Shown: positions 1 to 10,322 of the stretch, piece after piece
Layout of the letters: the number at the start of each line of letters is the position of its first letter
How positions within the stretch are numbered: position 1 is the first letter of the stretch
Assembly (NCBI RefSeq): GCF_014648315.1
Contig: NZ_BMQW01000001.1
Location: 310,001 to 374,000 of the forward strand
From: Shewanella ulleungensis
Lineage (GTDB): Bacteria > Pseudomonadota > Gammaproteobacteria > Enterobacterales > Shewanellaceae
Direction of reading: 5' to 3'
DNA: 64,000 nt
Notes under the pieces: generated by a model
What the model saw: only the letters and a program-made list of their open reading frames with translations
The model's database searches: none
What the model was told of the DNA's origin: nothing
Position numbers and translations under genes: made by a program

Positions 1-1
1 A

Positions 2-664
2 ACCATGGATGTATTTGGTTATGAAGCCTTAGTGCGCGGCGTTAATAACGAATCCGCTTATTCTATTATCTCTAAGGTGAATGACAATAATCGTTATTTG
101 TTTGATCAACTTTGTCGTATTAAAGCAATAGCTTTAGCTGCTAAGTTGGGTATCGATTCAATGCTGAGCATTAACTTTTTACCTAATGCGATTTATAAGC
201 CAGAACGCTGTATTCGTACCACTCTTGAAGCGGCTAAAAAATATCAGTTTCCCACTGAACGCATTATGTTTGAGTTTACTGAAGTGGAAAAAATCGAAGA
301 TAGCGACCATATTAAAAAAATCGTTAATTATTATAAAGCGTTAGGGTTTAAAACTGCTACTGATGACTTTGGTTCTGGTTTTTCGGGGTTGAATTTATTA
401 GCCGACTTTCAAACTGATATTATTAAACTTGATATGGGGCTTATCCGCAATATTCATTTAAATACCACACGTCAGGTCATCATCAGTCACTGTTTGAATA
501 TGATGAAAGAACTCAATATCACAGTTTTAGCTGAAGGGATTGAAACTATGGGGGAGTATCTTTGGTTAAAAAATGCCGGTATCGAACTGATGCAAGGTTA
601 TCTTTTTGCTAAACCTGGTTTTGAATCTTTGCCAGAAATAGATTTTGAATTACTTAAGGCCTAA
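2..664 (+). CDS. EAL-domain cyclic-di-GMP phosphodiesterase, 3' part
   Basis: The reading frame is open to the left edge, so the gene begins outside the window; the first ATG at 5 is probably internal because it falls just before the EAL signature YEALVRG. Other EAL landmarks follow in order: SINFLPNA (metal-binding Asn), EFTE, DDFGSGFSGLNLL (the DDFG pair that binds metal), IKLDM, AEGIET and GYLFAKP. The catalytic set looks intact, so hydrolysis of c-di-GMP to pGpG is expected. The missing N-terminus could carry a sensor domain such as PAS or BLUF, which cannot be judged here. A strong hairpin terminator follows the stop codon. Confidence 0.85.
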   Translation, partial: TMDVFGYEALVRGVNNESAYSIISKVNDNNRYLFDQLCRIKAIALAAKLGIDSMLSINFLPNAIYKPERCIRTTLEAAKKYQFPTERIMFEFTEVEKIEDSDHIKKIVNYYKALGFKTATDDFGSGFSGLNLLADFQTDIIKLDMGLIRNIHLNTTRQVIISHCLNMMKELNITVLAEGIETMGEYLWLKNAGIELMQGYLFAKPGFESLPEIDFELLKA

Positions 665-674
665 TTAGATGAAA

Positions 675-699
675 AAAACGCGCCGTAAATGCGCGTTTT
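675..699. terminator. Bidirectional hairpin terminator between EAL gene and asnS
   Basis: Perfect 9-bp stem AAAACGCGC / GCGCGTTTT with a 7-nt loop. Runs of A on the left and T on the right let it serve both the plus-strand EAL gene and the convergent asnS. Confidence 0.8.
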
Positions 700-727
700 C
701 ACATCAATTCACTATAACTCTAGGATA

Positions 728-2128
728 TTAGAAGTTTGCAGAACGTGGTGCACGTGGGAATGGAATAACATCACGGATGTTGTTCACGCCGGTAACATAT
801 GATACCAAACGTTCAAAACCTAAACCAAACCCTGAGTGAGGCACAGTGCCATAACGACGCAAGTCTCGGTACCACCAGTAATCTTCCTGGCTTAATTCCA
901 TTTCAGCTAAACGTGCATCTAACACATCTAAACGCTCTTCGCGCTGCGCTCCACCAATGATCTCACCGATGCCAGGGGCTAACACGTCCATTGCAGCAAC
1001 TGTCTTACCATCATCATTTAAACGCATGTAGAACGCTTTAATGTCTTTCGGGTAGTTTTTCACTACAACAGGTGCTTTAAAGTGTTCTTCAGCTAAATAA
1101 CGCTCATGCTCTGATTGTAAATCAATACCCCATTCAACTGGGAATTCGAACGTCTTACCACAGTTTTTAAGGATTTCTACTGCATCAGTATAATCAACTT
1201 GTGCGAAGTCACTGCTCACGAAAGCCTGCAAACGCTCAATTACCGTTTTATCAACACGCTCGTTGAAGAAGCTTAAATCATCCATACGCTCTTCAAGCAC
1301 TGCATTAAACGCAAACTTAAGCATTTTTTCTGCGAGCTCTGCTGCATCATCTAATGTAGCGAAAGCCACTTCAGGTTCAACCATCCAAAACTCTGCAAGG
1401 TGACGAGTCGTGTTTGAGTTTTCAGCACGGAAGGTTGGTCCGAAAGTGTAGACTTTAGACAAAGCGCAAGCATAAGTTTCTGCGTTTAACTGACCAGATA
1501 CAGTTAAAAATGACTCTTTACCGAAAAAGTCTTTGTCATAATCCACTTTACCAGCATCTGTACGAGGTAAGTTTTCCATATCTAATGTAGATACCCGGAA
1601 CATTTCACCCGCACCTTCACAGTCAGAGGCGGTGATTAATGGCGTTGATACCCAAATAAAACCTTCCTGATGGTAAAAACGGTGAATAGCTTGTGATAAA
1701 CAGTTACGTACACGCGCCACCGCACCAATAATATTGGTACGTGGACGTAAATGAGCAAGTTCACGTAAATGCTCAATTGAGTGTCGTTTAGCGGCCATAG
1801 GATAAGTATCTGGGTCATCAACAAATCCAGTGACTTCAACGTCAGAGACTTGCAATTCAAATGCTTGACCAGCACCAGGAGACGCGACGATTTCACCGGT
1901 CATTACCACAGAACAGCCGGCAGTCAATTTCAATACATCGTCATTGTAATTGGCTAGGCTATTTGGCACGACACCTTGTATTGGGTCGAAACATGAACCG
2001 TCATAAACGGCCAAGAAAGAGATACCAGCTTTAGAATCACGGCGAGTTCTTACCCAGCCACGTACAGTGACTTGCGAACCGATTGCGTGTTCACCTTTAA
2101 ATACAGAAGCGACAGATGTAATGCTCAT
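728..2128 (-). CDS. asnS: Asparaginyl-tRNA synthetase
   Basis: Charges tRNA-Asn with asparagine in the cytoplasm. The 466-residue product has the usual length for bacterial AsnRS. Residues 1-115 form the OB-fold anticodon-binding domain ([12 protein letters not shown]). The class II core follows, with motif 2 around [16 protein letters not shown] and motif 3 near the C-terminus ([15 protein letters not shown], then IRDVIPFPR). The start ATG at 2128 is preceded by a GGAG-like purine stretch. It stands alone, convergent with the EAL gene. Nothing unusual; AspRS is excluded by the N-terminal domain and the C-terminal [10 protein letters not shown] ending typical of AsnRS. Confidence 0.95.
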   Translation of the reverse strand: MSITSVASVFKGEHAIGSQVTVRGWVRTRRDSKAGISFLAVYDGSCFDPIQGVVPNSLANYNDDVLKLTAGCSVVMTGEIVASPGAGQAFELQVSDVEVTGFVDDPDTYPMAAKRHSIEHLRELAHLRPRTNIIGAVARVRNCLSQAIHRFYHQEGFIWVSTPLITASDCEGAGEMFRVSTLDMENLPRTDAGKVDYDKDFFGKESFLTVSGQLNAETYACALSKVYTFGPTFRAENSNTTRHLAEFWMVEPEVAFATLDDAAELAEKMLKFAFNAVLEERMDDLSFFNERVDKTVIERLQAFVSSDFAQVDYTDAVEILKNCGKTFEFPVEWGIDLQSEHERYLAEEHFKAPVVVKNYPKDIKAFYMRLNDDGKTVAAMDVLAPGIGEIIGGAQREERLDVLDARLAEMELSQEDYWWYRDLRRYGTVPHSGFGLGFERLVSYVTGVNNIRDVIPFPRAPRSANF

Positions 2129-2388
2129 TGTTGCTTAATTCTCCAACGTATCGAATTATGAATATAAATTTGGGTTTATCTTACCTTGCTGGTGGCTTTT
2201 CTCAAGCTTAAAACGCTATTCTATAATGATTATTGTGTTACTTTTGACTAAGTCGGTTAAATATTTGGCAAATGAGCGAGTTAAGTCAAAGCCGATTATC
2301 GTTATCGCTCTTACCTTCATCAATTATCAGTGTGAATGTTAATCGTAAAGTATGAGTGTGCCATATTGTGTAAACCAAGGATTAGGAC

Positions 2389-2724
2389 ATGTCTCGATTA
2401 GGTATTTTGCAAGTCGTGTTGACCGTATTATCGCTTTTAGGTTGGAGCTTGGCCATTTATGCGCTAATTGTTTATGGTGAGGCAAGGCCTGATCGTGCCG
2501 TGGGGTATTTTTTGAGTAAAGGCGTGTCAGTGCGTCTCTATTGGGACCCTGATCTGACGATTAAATTAGAGTATTTAATTTGGTGTTGTGCTGGTGTGAG
2601 CTTTTTAAACTTGCTCGTTAATTTTTATGCTAAAACCACCACGAGGATTGGCTTTTGGGTCAATATACCTTTACTTCTTGTGGTGTCGTTATCTGCTGGA
2701 CTATACATTCGCTACGTTATTTAA
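2389..2724 (+). CDS. Small three-helix inner-membrane protein of unknown function
   Basis: The 111-residue product has an N-terminal hydrophobic helix (about residues 7-29), a second near 61-78 and a third near 88-109, with basic residues between them. An AGGA-type ribosome site (ATTAGGAC) precedes the ATG. I do not recognise the family. It ends 9 bp from the convergent CoA pyrophosphatase gene, with no visible terminator between them. Function unknown; likely integral to the inner membrane. Confidence 0.65.
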   Translation: MSRLGILQVVLTVLSLLGWSLAIYALIVYGEARPDRAVGYFLSKGVSVRLYWDPDLTIKLEYLIWCCAGVSFLNLLVNFYAKTTTRIGFWVNIPLLLVVSLSAGLYIRYVI

Positions 2725-2733
2725 CTCATCCAA

Positions 2734-3309
2734 TTAATCTAATGTGACATGGCGGCATAATAAATCAATTATTGCTGCCGTTACCCCCCAAATAAAGCGG
2801 TCTTCAAACGGCATGAAATGAACGTGATAGCGTTTTCCATGTCGATAATGAAATACCTCATGTCGATTATCTCTGTTGATAAAAAAGCTTAATGGCACGG
2901 TAAAACAGTCTGCAACTTCGCCCGGATCAATGATTAACTCGAAGGGTTGCTTTACAAAACCCACAACTGGCGTTATCTCAAACCCTGTAAATGTTTTATG
3001 TGGCGGAAATAAGCCTAAAACCTCAACGTTTTCTGCGCTTAAGCCTATTTCTTCTTGGGCTTCGCGCAATGCCGTGTCGATGGCATTTAAGTCGGTAGGC
3101 TCAACTTTGCCACCAGGGAAACTAATTTGTCCTGGATGATGACGTAAATGCATTGCCCGTTGGGTTAATACAATTTGCAGTTGATGATCTATTTCAATAA
3201 TTGGAATTAACACGGCCGCCTGGCGACCCAAATACGATGTCGGTGCAGATGCAATGGCTGCACTTAATTGATGTAAACGATAACGCATTTGAAATTCATG
3301 TTTATTCAT
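2734..3309 (-). CDS. nudL: NUDIX CoA pyrophosphatase (NudL type)
   Basis: Predicted to hydrolyse coenzyme A, acyl-CoA or related diphosphates to phosphopantetheine and 3',5'-ADP. The 191-residue protein has the CoA-specific motif LTQRAMHLRHHPGQ directly before the FPGGKVEP segment, then the Nudix box with REAQEEIGL around residues 85-93. That motif pair separates CoA pyrophosphatases from other Nudix enzymes. The ribosome site is weak, and an alternative start at M8 would cost only seven residues. In enterobacteria nudL lies next to pabB; here pabB is 20 kb away. Confidence 0.85.
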   Translation of the reverse strand: MNKHEFQMRYRLHQLSAAIASAPTSYLGRQAAVLIPIIEIDHQLQIVLTQRAMHLRHHPGQISFPGGKVEPTDLNAIDTALREAQEEIGLSAENVEVLGLFPPHKTFTGFEITPVVGFVKQPFELIIDPGEVADCFTVPLSFFINRDNRHEVFHYRHGKRYHVHFMPFEDRFIWGVTAAIIDLLCRHVTLD

Positions 3310-3730
3310 TAGTCTATTATATCTCTTAACTCACCTGTTGATGATCTCATTTCATCATAACAGGACAGCGTGATGACAAAAAGCGCCACAACATGTTCAA
3401 CACACAGCCAAACCTTCTAATGAACAGGCTATTAAATTAACATTTCATTTCTCAAACAATATGCTGCACCATTTTATCCAAACGTGAGCTTTTTATGCTT
3501 AAATATTGCACCGTTTTAGCTAGCTCCGCGCTTTTTTAGTGCAGTCAAATATTTTAATACAACTGTATTAAATGTCTGTTTTAATATGTATTTTTGTTAA
3601 GTAAGCCTATGATTGCAAAGGGTTTGATCTTGTCATGTTATTGCCTTTTATTTGTAATCAATTTGTGATGATTAACTGGCATGGTATCTGCTGGAATTCA
3701 TACAGTTAATAATCGCGAGGGATGACAAAT
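3310..3730. other. Intergenic region upstream of the glycogen operon
   Basis: About 420 bp, AT-rich and without a credible gene. It must carry the operon promoter. The only clear structure is the palindrome at 3553-3572 described separately. I see no convincing CRP site. Confidence 0.6.
3553..3572. promoter_or_regulatory. Operator-like palindrome ahead of malQ
   Basis: TTTAATAC-aact-GTATTAAA is a perfect 8-bp inverted repeat with a 4-bp centre, 159 bp before the malQ start. Size and symmetry fit a repressor or activator dimer site, but the factor is unknown. Its AT-rich make-up means chance is not excluded. Confidence 0.35.
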
Positions 3731-5920
3731 ATGGGACTTGAGAAGTTGCTATATTTGCAAGGCGTTGGAGCAGAGTTTATCGATTGTTTCGGTGAGCTTG
3801 TGCACATTCCTGCTATGGACAGGCAGGGCATATTAACCACGATGTTATTACCTACATCGTTTAATCAACATCATTGTGATCCATCTGAATATGCAAGTTT
3901 GATTACTGATACTAAAGTAGCTAAACGTATTGAGCATCTTGATGTTGAACCTTGGTTGTTACCTTTACACCGCTTTCAATGGTGTGAGATAGATAAACCG
4001 CACATAGATGTACAATTACCAGACAATTATCTGTACGCATTTAAAATAACCGTATTTGGCGAAGGTATCGATACCTTATCCGTGACAGTAAAATGTCAAG
4101 ATTGCAGCATTGTTGGCGAGTACCATATCGACGGCCAACGTTATTGCCAATACCGCTTATTGCTCGACAAACCTAATTTACAGTTAGGCTATCACCACAT
4201 TAGTCTGTCTTTTATTGGCGATTCATGTCGCGCAAATACCTTATATGGCCAAATCATGATTGCGCCACGCATGGCGTATCAAGGGCGTATCAACTCCCCA
4301 ACAGCAGTTCAAAAGCAACCATGGGGTCTTAATGCTCAATTGTATGCACTGCGAAATGATTCGCAGTGGGGGATCGGAGATTTTGGCAATTTAGCAGAGC
4401 TTATAGATTATGCGTCTCACGCCAGTGCTGATTTTATTTTGCTCAATCCATTGCATGCACTCGATATTAGCCAGCCAGAAAATCCTAGTCCTTATAGTCC
4501 AACGGATCGCCGTCGATTAAATCCGTTATATATTCAAATTGAAGCCGTTTATGAATACAAAGAGGTTCAAGCAGAATTAACCTCTCAGCAGTGGCAACAA
4601 AAAAGACAAGCTATAAATCAAGCACAACTGATTAATTATGATGAAGTACAAAGCTTGAAATACGCCGCATTCGAAAAGTTGTATCAAATTTTTTGTCAGC
4701 AACACGTTAAGCCTGAGAGTACTAGATATAGGGCTTATTTGGCTTTTGTTGAACAAGATAAAAGTGCATTAATGCAATTTGTCGAAAAAGAAATTAATTT
4801 GGCATCTAAATATTTCAATCAAAATGCTGGTTTTTATTTGTACCTACAATTTGTCGCCCATGAACAACTCGAGGCGTGTCAGCTAAACGCTAAACAGTGC
4901 GGTATGAGTATTGGTCTCATTCGGGACTTAGCCGTTGGTGCTGTTAGTCATGGCGCCGAAATCAGTGCGAATTTAGGATTGTTTTGTGATAACGCCAGTA
5001 TCGGCGCACCGCCAGACCCTTTTGCTGAACAAGGTCAAAATTGGGGCTTAACGCCGTTTGATCCTGTGAAATTAAAGCAGCACGATTTCAGTCATTTTAT
5101 CCAATTAGTTCGCAGTAATATGCAAAGCTGTGGTGCACTTCGCATAGATCATGTCATGGGCTTATTAAGGCTTTGGTGGTGGCCGCTTAATCGTGATCTA
5201 GGTCAGGGCGGTTACGTTTATTATCCGCTTGAGACTTTACTTGCCATCGTTTGTCTTGAAAGCCAACGTGCTCGTTGCATAGTGATTGGTGAAGATCTTG
5301 GGATTGTCCCGCCCGAGATTGTGTCTCGGTTGCAACATGCAGGTATTTTTTCGAATGAACTGTTTTATTTTTGTAAAGACCACAATGGTTTTAAATCACC
5401 TAAAGATTATAAACATCAAAGCTTAATGATGTTAGCTAACCACGACGTACCCACGATAACGGCTTGGTGGACAGGTGATGATCTTAAACTCAGGCGTAAA
5501 CTTGAATTAATCGATAACGACAATAAATTGCAGCAATTGCTAGCAACACGGCATGCAGAAAAGCAACAGCTTATCGATTTGCTGATCCGCGAAGGGGCGT
5601 TGGAACCCACAGAAAGTAGCGAGCTTGATCAGTTAGATTTTGACAAGGTTATTCTGGCCTGGATCAGTGTGGCAGCAAAAGGTAATGCACAGTTATTTAG
5701 CGTGCAACTAAGTGATTTAGTTGCAGATAAGCATGGTGTGAATATTCCTGGTACTTGGAAAGAGTTCCCAAATTGGCAACGACGTTTGCCATTAAGCATT
5801 CAGCAAATGTCACAAAGTAATAAAGTGCAGCAAAGATTGAGTGCCATTAAACAAGCAAGACAAGCCAGCAACCCTGCATTTGCTGCCAATGTGTCTTTAT
5901 CCACTAACTCAGAACAATAA
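3731..5920 (+). CDS. malQ: 4-alpha-glucanotransferase (amylomaltase), GH77
   Basis: Transfers maltodextrin segments between alpha-1,4-glucans, releasing glucose. It would recycle the short oligosaccharides left by GlgX and GlgP. The 729-residue protein has the GH77 core: the nucleophile Asp in [15 protein letters not shown] near residue 473, the acid/base Glu in [11 protein letters not shown] near 521 and the stabilising Asp in ANHDVPTI near 571. About 190 N-terminal residues form the extra domain of proteobacterial MalQ. The start at 3731 is chosen over the in-frame ATG at 3722 because GAGGG at 3717-3721 lies 9 nt before it and would abut the earlier ATG. First gene of the glycogen operon. 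Confidence 0.93.
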   Translation: MGLEKLLYLQGVGAEFIDCFGELVHIPAMDRQGILTTMLLPTSFNQHHCDPSEYASLITDTKVAKRIEHLDVEPWLLPLHRFQWCEIDKPHIDVQLPDNYLYAFKITVFGEGIDTLSVTVKCQDCSIVGEYHIDGQRYCQYRLLLDKPNLQLGYHHISLSFIGDSCRANTLYGQIMIAPRMAYQGRINSPTAVQKQPWGLNAQLYALRNDSQWGIGDFGNLAELIDYASHASADFILLNPLHALDISQPENPSPYSPTDRRRLNPLYIQIEAVYEYKEVQAELTSQQWQQKRQAINQAQLINYDEVQSLKYAAFEKLYQIFCQQHVKPESTRYRAYLAFVEQDKSALMQFVEKEINLASKYFNQNAGFYLYLQFVAHEQLEACQLNAKQCGMSIGLIRDLAVGAVSHGAEISANLGLFCDNASIGAPPDPFAEQGQNWGLTPFDPVKLKQHDFSHFIQLVRSNMQSCGALRIDHVMGLLRLWWWPLNRDLGQGGYVYYPLETLLAIVCLESQRARCIVIGEDLGIVPPEIVSRLQHAGIFSNELFYFCKDHNGFKSPKDYKHQSLMMLANHDVPTITAWWTGDDLKLRRKLELIDNDNKLQQLLATRHAEKQQLIDLLIREGALEPTESSELDQLDFDKVILAWISVAAKGNAQLFSVQLSDLVADKHGVNIPGTWKEFPNWQRRLPLSIQQMSQSNKVQQRLSAIKQARQASNPAFAANVSLSTNSEQ

Positions 5921-5940
5921 CTCTGTACAAAAATGGATCA

Positions 5941-8172
5941 ATGTATATGACTGAAGCCACAGCATATTTTCAGTACGGTAGCGATACCGCCTTAGTTAAT
6001 GGTGAATACACCGATGTGTTTTCATTACTTGGTATGCACCCAAGTTCTGACGGTAAAGGGTTAATCGTTCGTTGCCTAATACCGGGAGCTTTAGCCATTG
6101 ACGTGATTAGCACCAAAGATGGCCGTAAAGTTGCCAGTCTTGAGCAAGTCGACGAGCAAGGGTTATTCGCTGGCAAAATGGGCCGCAGAGTGAAACCTTT
6201 TGCCTACGAGTTGAGGGTCCAATATCCACTATGTGAGCAGATACTTAACGATCCGTATCAATATGACAGTTTGTTAAATTCACAAGATGTCTTTCTATTC
6301 AATGAAGGCAGTCAATTACAAAGCTACCGTTTTCAAGGTGCCAACTGGCGCCAACACCAGGGCATAAAAGGCATTCACTTTTGTGTTTGGGCACCAAATG
6401 CTAAAAAAGTAGCATTAATTGGTGACTTTAATCTGTGGGATGCTAAGCGCCACATTATGCGGTTTCATCCTGCTAGCGGATTATGGGATATTTTTCTTGT
6501 AGATGTTGAACCTGAGCAGCATTACAAGTTTGCCATTACCGATGCTTATGGGAATACCGTGGTTAAATCTGATCCTTACGCTGTGTCCATGCAACCTTCA
6601 CCGCATAATGCGTCAAAAATTCCAACGTCAATGCAATATGAATGGCAAGATGCTGAATGGCTAATTGACAGAAGCCAGCAAGATAACCATCAACAACCTA
6701 TGTCAATTTATGAAGTGCACTTAGCGTCTTGGCGCCGTGCAGGAGTTGATGGTCAAAACTACACAGATTATCCGCAATTAATTAATCAGTTGGTACCTTA
6801 TGTGAAAGAGATGGGTTTTACCCATTTGCAATTAATGCCCATAAGCGAATTTCCATTTGATGGCTCATGGGGTTACCAGCCAGTTGGTTTATACGCACCC
6901 ACTTATCGTTTTGGTGATGCTAACGGGCTTAAAGCCTTTATTGATGCATGCCACCAGCAGGATATCGCTGTTTTACTGGATTGGGTGCCGGCACATTTTC
7001 CACGAGATCCACATGGCTTAGTCCGTTTTGATGGCAGCTATTTATATGAACACCAGGATCCTCGTAAAGGCGAACACCCAGATTGGGACACGTTAATATA
7101 TAACTATGGTCGCGCTGAAGTTCGCAGTTTTTTGTACAGTAACGCCCATTATTGGCTCGATGAATTTCATTTTGATGGTTTGCGATTAGATGCTGTGTCA
7201 TCAATGTTGTACCTCGACTACAGCCGTAAAGCTGATCAATGGGTGCCGAATGAATTCGGGGGCCGCGAAAACCTGCAAGCTATACAATTTTTACAAGAAT
7301 TAAATGCTCGCATGTATCAATGTTTTCCTGGCATCAACATGATTGCTGAAGAATCAACAGCGTGGCCAGGAGTCACCCAGCCCACTGATCACAATGGCTT
7401 GGGTTTTGGTTTTAAATGGAACATGGGGTGGATGAATGACACCTTACGTTACATCGGCTGTGACCCTCTTTACCGGCGTTTTCACCATGGTGAGCTTACC
7501 TTTAGCTTGGTGTATGCCTTTACCGAACAATTTATCTTGTCGCTCAGCCATGATGAAGTTGTGCACGGTAAAGGGTCTTTGCTGCATAAAATCCCCGGAG
7601 ACGATTGGCAAAAATTTGCTACTTTGCGCGCTTATTTAGGGTTTATGTGGTCACATCCAGGAAAGAAACTATTGTTTATGGGGAATGAGTTTGCGCAACG
7701 AAATGAGTGGAATCATAACCAAAGTCTAGATTGGCATTTACTTGAATTTGCCCCGCATCAAGGGATACAAGATTGGGTGCGCGATCTTAATCACTGCTAT
7801 TTACAAACGCCAGCCTTATACGAATGCGATCATCAAAGTGAAGGTTTTGCCTGGCTAGATTGTAATAACGCCGACAACAATATTTTAGTGTACTGCCGCT
7901 ATGCCAAGAACGCGGAACAGCACGCGATCATTGTGGTCAACATGTCACCGCAAGTGCATCACGGTTTCCGTGTTGGCGTGCCAAGTACTGATAACTATCA
8001 AGAAGTGCTTAACAGCGATCATGCGCATTATGGTGGTAGTCATGTCATTAATGAAGGTCCATGTATCGCGCAGTCTACTGCATGGCAAGGGATGGAAAAT
8101 AGTATCGTGATTACTGTGCCGCCATTAGGTTGTACGGTATTGCTGCCTGAGTCTTTAAGTCATAGCGAATAA
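5941..8172 (+). CDS. glgB: 1,4-alpha-glucan branching enzyme, GH13
   Basis: Creates the alpha-1,6 branches of glycogen. The 743-residue product is of normal length. It has an N-terminal tandem beta-sandwich region (CBM48 near residues 130-220, [19 protein letters not shown]). The catalytic barrel carries DWVPAHFP, the nucleophile Asp in [17 protein letters not shown], the acid/base Glu in [10 protein letters not shown] and the HD pair in [15 protein letters not shown]-terminal all-beta domain follows. It lies 20 bp after malQ. A second ATG at 5947 has slightly better distance to the GGA at 5935-5937, so the start is uncertain by two residues. Confidence 0.96.
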   Translation: MYMTEATAYFQYGSDTALVNGEYTDVFSLLGMHPSSDGKGLIVRCLIPGALAIDVISTKDGRKVASLEQVDEQGLFAGKMGRRVKPFAYELRVQYPLCEQILNDPYQYDSLLNSQDVFLFNEGSQLQSYRFQGANWRQHQGIKGIHFCVWAPNAKKVALIGDFNLWDAKRHIMRFHPASGLWDIFLVDVEPEQHYKFAITDAYGNTVVKSDPYAVSMQPSPHNASKIPTSMQYEWQDAEWLIDRSQQDNHQQPMSIYEVHLASWRRAGVDGQNYTDYPQLINQLVPYVKEMGFTHLQLMPISEFPFDGSWGYQPVGLYAPTYRFGDANGLKAFIDACHQQDIAVLLDWVPAHFPRDPHGLVRFDGSYLYEHQDPRKGEHPDWDTLIYNYGRAEVRSFLYSNAHYWLDEFHFDGLRLDAVSSMLYLDYSRKADQWVPNEFGGRENLQAIQFLQELNARMYQCFPGINMIAEESTAWPGVTQPTDHNGLGFGFKWNMGWMNDTLRYIGCDPLYRRFHHGELTFSLVYAFTEQFILSLSHDEVVHGKGSLLHKIPGDDWQKFATLRAYLGFMWSHPGKKLLFMGNEFAQRNEWNHNQSLDWHLLEFAPHQGIQDWVRDLNHCYLQTPALYECDHQSEGFAWLDCNNADNNILVYCRYAKNAEQHAIIVVNMSPQVHHGFRVGVPSTDNYQEVLNSDHAHYGGSHVINEGPCIAQSTAWQGMENSIVITVPPLGCTVLLPESLSHSE

Positions 8173-8219
8173 AACATGAATATGAATTACTTCGGTTTAT
8201 CACTATACAGGGGTGTGTT

Positions 8220-10319
8220 ATGCAAATGACCAGTGGTTACCCTTATCCATTAGGGGCAACAATTGATAATGACGGGGTGAATTTCTCGTTATTTTCTGCC
8301 CATGCAACTAAAGTGGTTCTGTGCTTATTTGATCCTAGCGGCCAAGTTGAAGTTGCACAATATATTATGCGCGACACAACCCGGCAAATTTGGCATTGCC
8401 ACCTTGATGGTGCCCAAGCCGGATTATTATATGGATACCGTGTTTTTGGCCCTTATCAACCTGAATTAGGTCACCGTTTTAATCATCATAAATTACTGTT
8501 AGATCCTTACGCGAAAAAACTAGTGGGTGAGGTTATTCAACATCCTGCTTTGTATGGATACGATGTTGGTGACAGTACAGAAGATTTGTCATTTGATACC
8601 CAAGACAGCGCAGCCTATATGCCTAAATGTCAGGTGATTAGCTGCGATTTTGTCGCCGATATTCCTATAGCGCCTTTGGCAAATTCATTACATAAAAGTG
8701 TGTTATTTGAAACTCATGTCAAAGGGTTTACCAAGCAACATCCTCTTATAGATACCGCAGAGCAGGGTACTTTTGCAGGCCTAGCGAGCCAGCCTGTGAT
8801 TGATTATCTACAAAACCTTGGCGTCACGTGTGTTGAACTATTGCCCGTACATGGTTTTTTTGACGAACCGTTTTTAACCGAAAAACACCTAAACAATTAC
8901 TGGGGCTACAACAGTATAGCTTTTATGGCGCCGCACAGCGGTTATATTGCAGATGCAAAGGGAGATATCGCAGAGTTTAGACACATGGTGTCATGTTTAC
9001 ATCAAGCTGGAATTGAAGTCATTTTGGATGTGGTTTTTAATCACACAGCCGAGGGGAATCATCTTGGTCCAACTTATAGTTTCCGTGGCATCGATAACGC
9101 GAGTTATTACCGATTATTGCCAAGCGATAATCGCTTCAACATTAATGATACGGGTTGTGGCAATACGTTTAATTTAAATCATCCACAAGTGTTGATGCTA
9201 GTGATGGATTCATTGCGCTATTGGGTAGAGATAATGGGCGTTGATGGCTTTCGATTCGATTTAGCCAGTTGTCTAGGCCGCGAGGTTTACGGTTTTGACC
9301 CCGGCAGTGGATTTTTTGATGCTATTACTCAAGACCCTGTATTGTGCAAAGTAAAATTAATTGCTGAACCTTGGGATATTGGCCCTGGCGGGTATCAACT
9401 AGGGAATTATCCCGTAGCCTTTAGCGAATGGAATGACAGATACCGCGATGCCATGCGTCGTTTTTGGCGTGGAGATAGCGGCTTACTTCCTGAGTTTGCT
9501 AAACGTTTTCATGGATCTAGTGACTTTTTTGAACACAATGGTCGTGGTCCTTCCGCCAGCATCAATTTTATCACCAGCCATGATGGGTTTACCTTGCACG
9601 ATCTTGTCAGTTACCGCGACAGACACAATCAAGTTAATGGCGAAGATAATCGTGACGGCCACCAAGAAAACTGTAGTGACAATTACGGTGTCGAAGGGGA
9701 AACCGCTGACGAGGTGATTAATGCCACTCGCGATCGCCAAAAGCGCAATTTGCTTACCTGTTTACTGTTATCCCAAGGGGTACCTATGTTGCTTGCCGGT
9801 GACGAATCAGGCCAAAGCCAACAAGGTAATAATAATGCCTATTGCCAAGACAATCCCATAGGTTGGTTTGATTGGGACAATATAGATTGGTCATTAGTTA
9901 ACTTTACATCGCAATTAATCAGTTTACGCAAACGCTTTCCGATGTTGTGCCACCAAGCTTTTATTCATAAGCCTGAAGCGCTTTTCGACAATGGTTTAGC
10001 TTGGTTTAATCGTCAAGGCGAAGCAATGACTAAATCACATTGGTGCGAGCATCACACCCGAACGTTAAGTGTCATTGTGACCGGCAATTTAGGCCATGCC
10101 GATGTGGGTGCCGTGCCTGAAAGCACAGAAGCATTATTATTGCTGATTAACGTTGATGACCAAGCACATACATTTACTTTTCCGCAATTTTCGCACTTAA
10201 AACATTGGCACTGTTTACTGCACACCCAAACCTCGGAACCTGAGGTTGATGACAGTCAGCAAGTGTTGTTAATGGATCGCAGTTTAATGTTATTTCATAC
10301 CGAATTTACCAAGGAGTGA
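8220..10319 (+). CDS. glgX: Glycogen debranching enzyme GlgX, GH13
   Basis: Hydrolyses alpha-1,6 linkages in the limit dextrin left by glycogen phosphorylase. The 699-residue protein starts with a CBM48-like domain (GVNFSLFSAHATKVVLCLFD). The GH13 barrel has DVVFNHTAEG, the nucleophile Asp in DGFRFDLAS, the acid/base Glu in LIAEPWD and FITSHDGFTLHDLVSY. The ATG at 8220 follows an AGGGG ribosome site. It is 47 bp after glgB and only 3 bp before glgP, consistent with one transcript. Isoamylase-type extracellular enzymes are unlikely because there is no signal peptide. Confidence 0.95.
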   Translation: MQMTSGYPYPLGATIDNDGVNFSLFSAHATKVVLCLFDPSGQVEVAQYIMRDTTRQIWHCHLDGAQAGLLYGYRVFGPYQPELGHRFNHHKLLLDPYAKKLVGEVIQHPALYGYDVGDSTEDLSFDTQDSAAYMPKCQVISCDFVADIPIAPLANSLHKSVLFETHVKGFTKQHPLIDTAEQGTFAGLASQPVIDYLQNLGVTCVELLPVHGFFDEPFLTEKHLNNYWGYNSIAFMAPHSGYIADAKGDIAEFRHMVSCLHQAGIEVILDVVFNHTAEGNHLGPTYSFRGIDNASYYRLLPSDNRFNINDTGCGNTFNLNHPQVLMLVMDSLRYWVEIMGVDGFRFDLASCLGREVYGFDPGSGFFDAITQDPVLCKVKLIAEPWDIGPGGYQLGNYPVAFSEWNDRYRDAMRRFWRGDSGLLPEFAKRFHGSSDFFEHNGRGPSASINFITSHDGFTLHDLVSYRDRHNQVNGEDNRDGHQENCSDNYGVEGETADEVINATRDRQKRNLLTCLLLSQGVPMLLAGDESGQSQQGNNNAYCQDNPIGWFDWDNIDWSLVNFTSQLISLRKRFPMLCHQAFIHKPEALFDNGLAWFNRQGEAMTKSHWCEHHTRTLSVIVTGNLGHADVGAVPESTEALLLLINVDDQAHTFTFPQFSHLKHWHCLLHTQTSEPEVDDSQQVLLMDRSLMLFHTEFTKE

Positions 10320-10322
10320 TGG

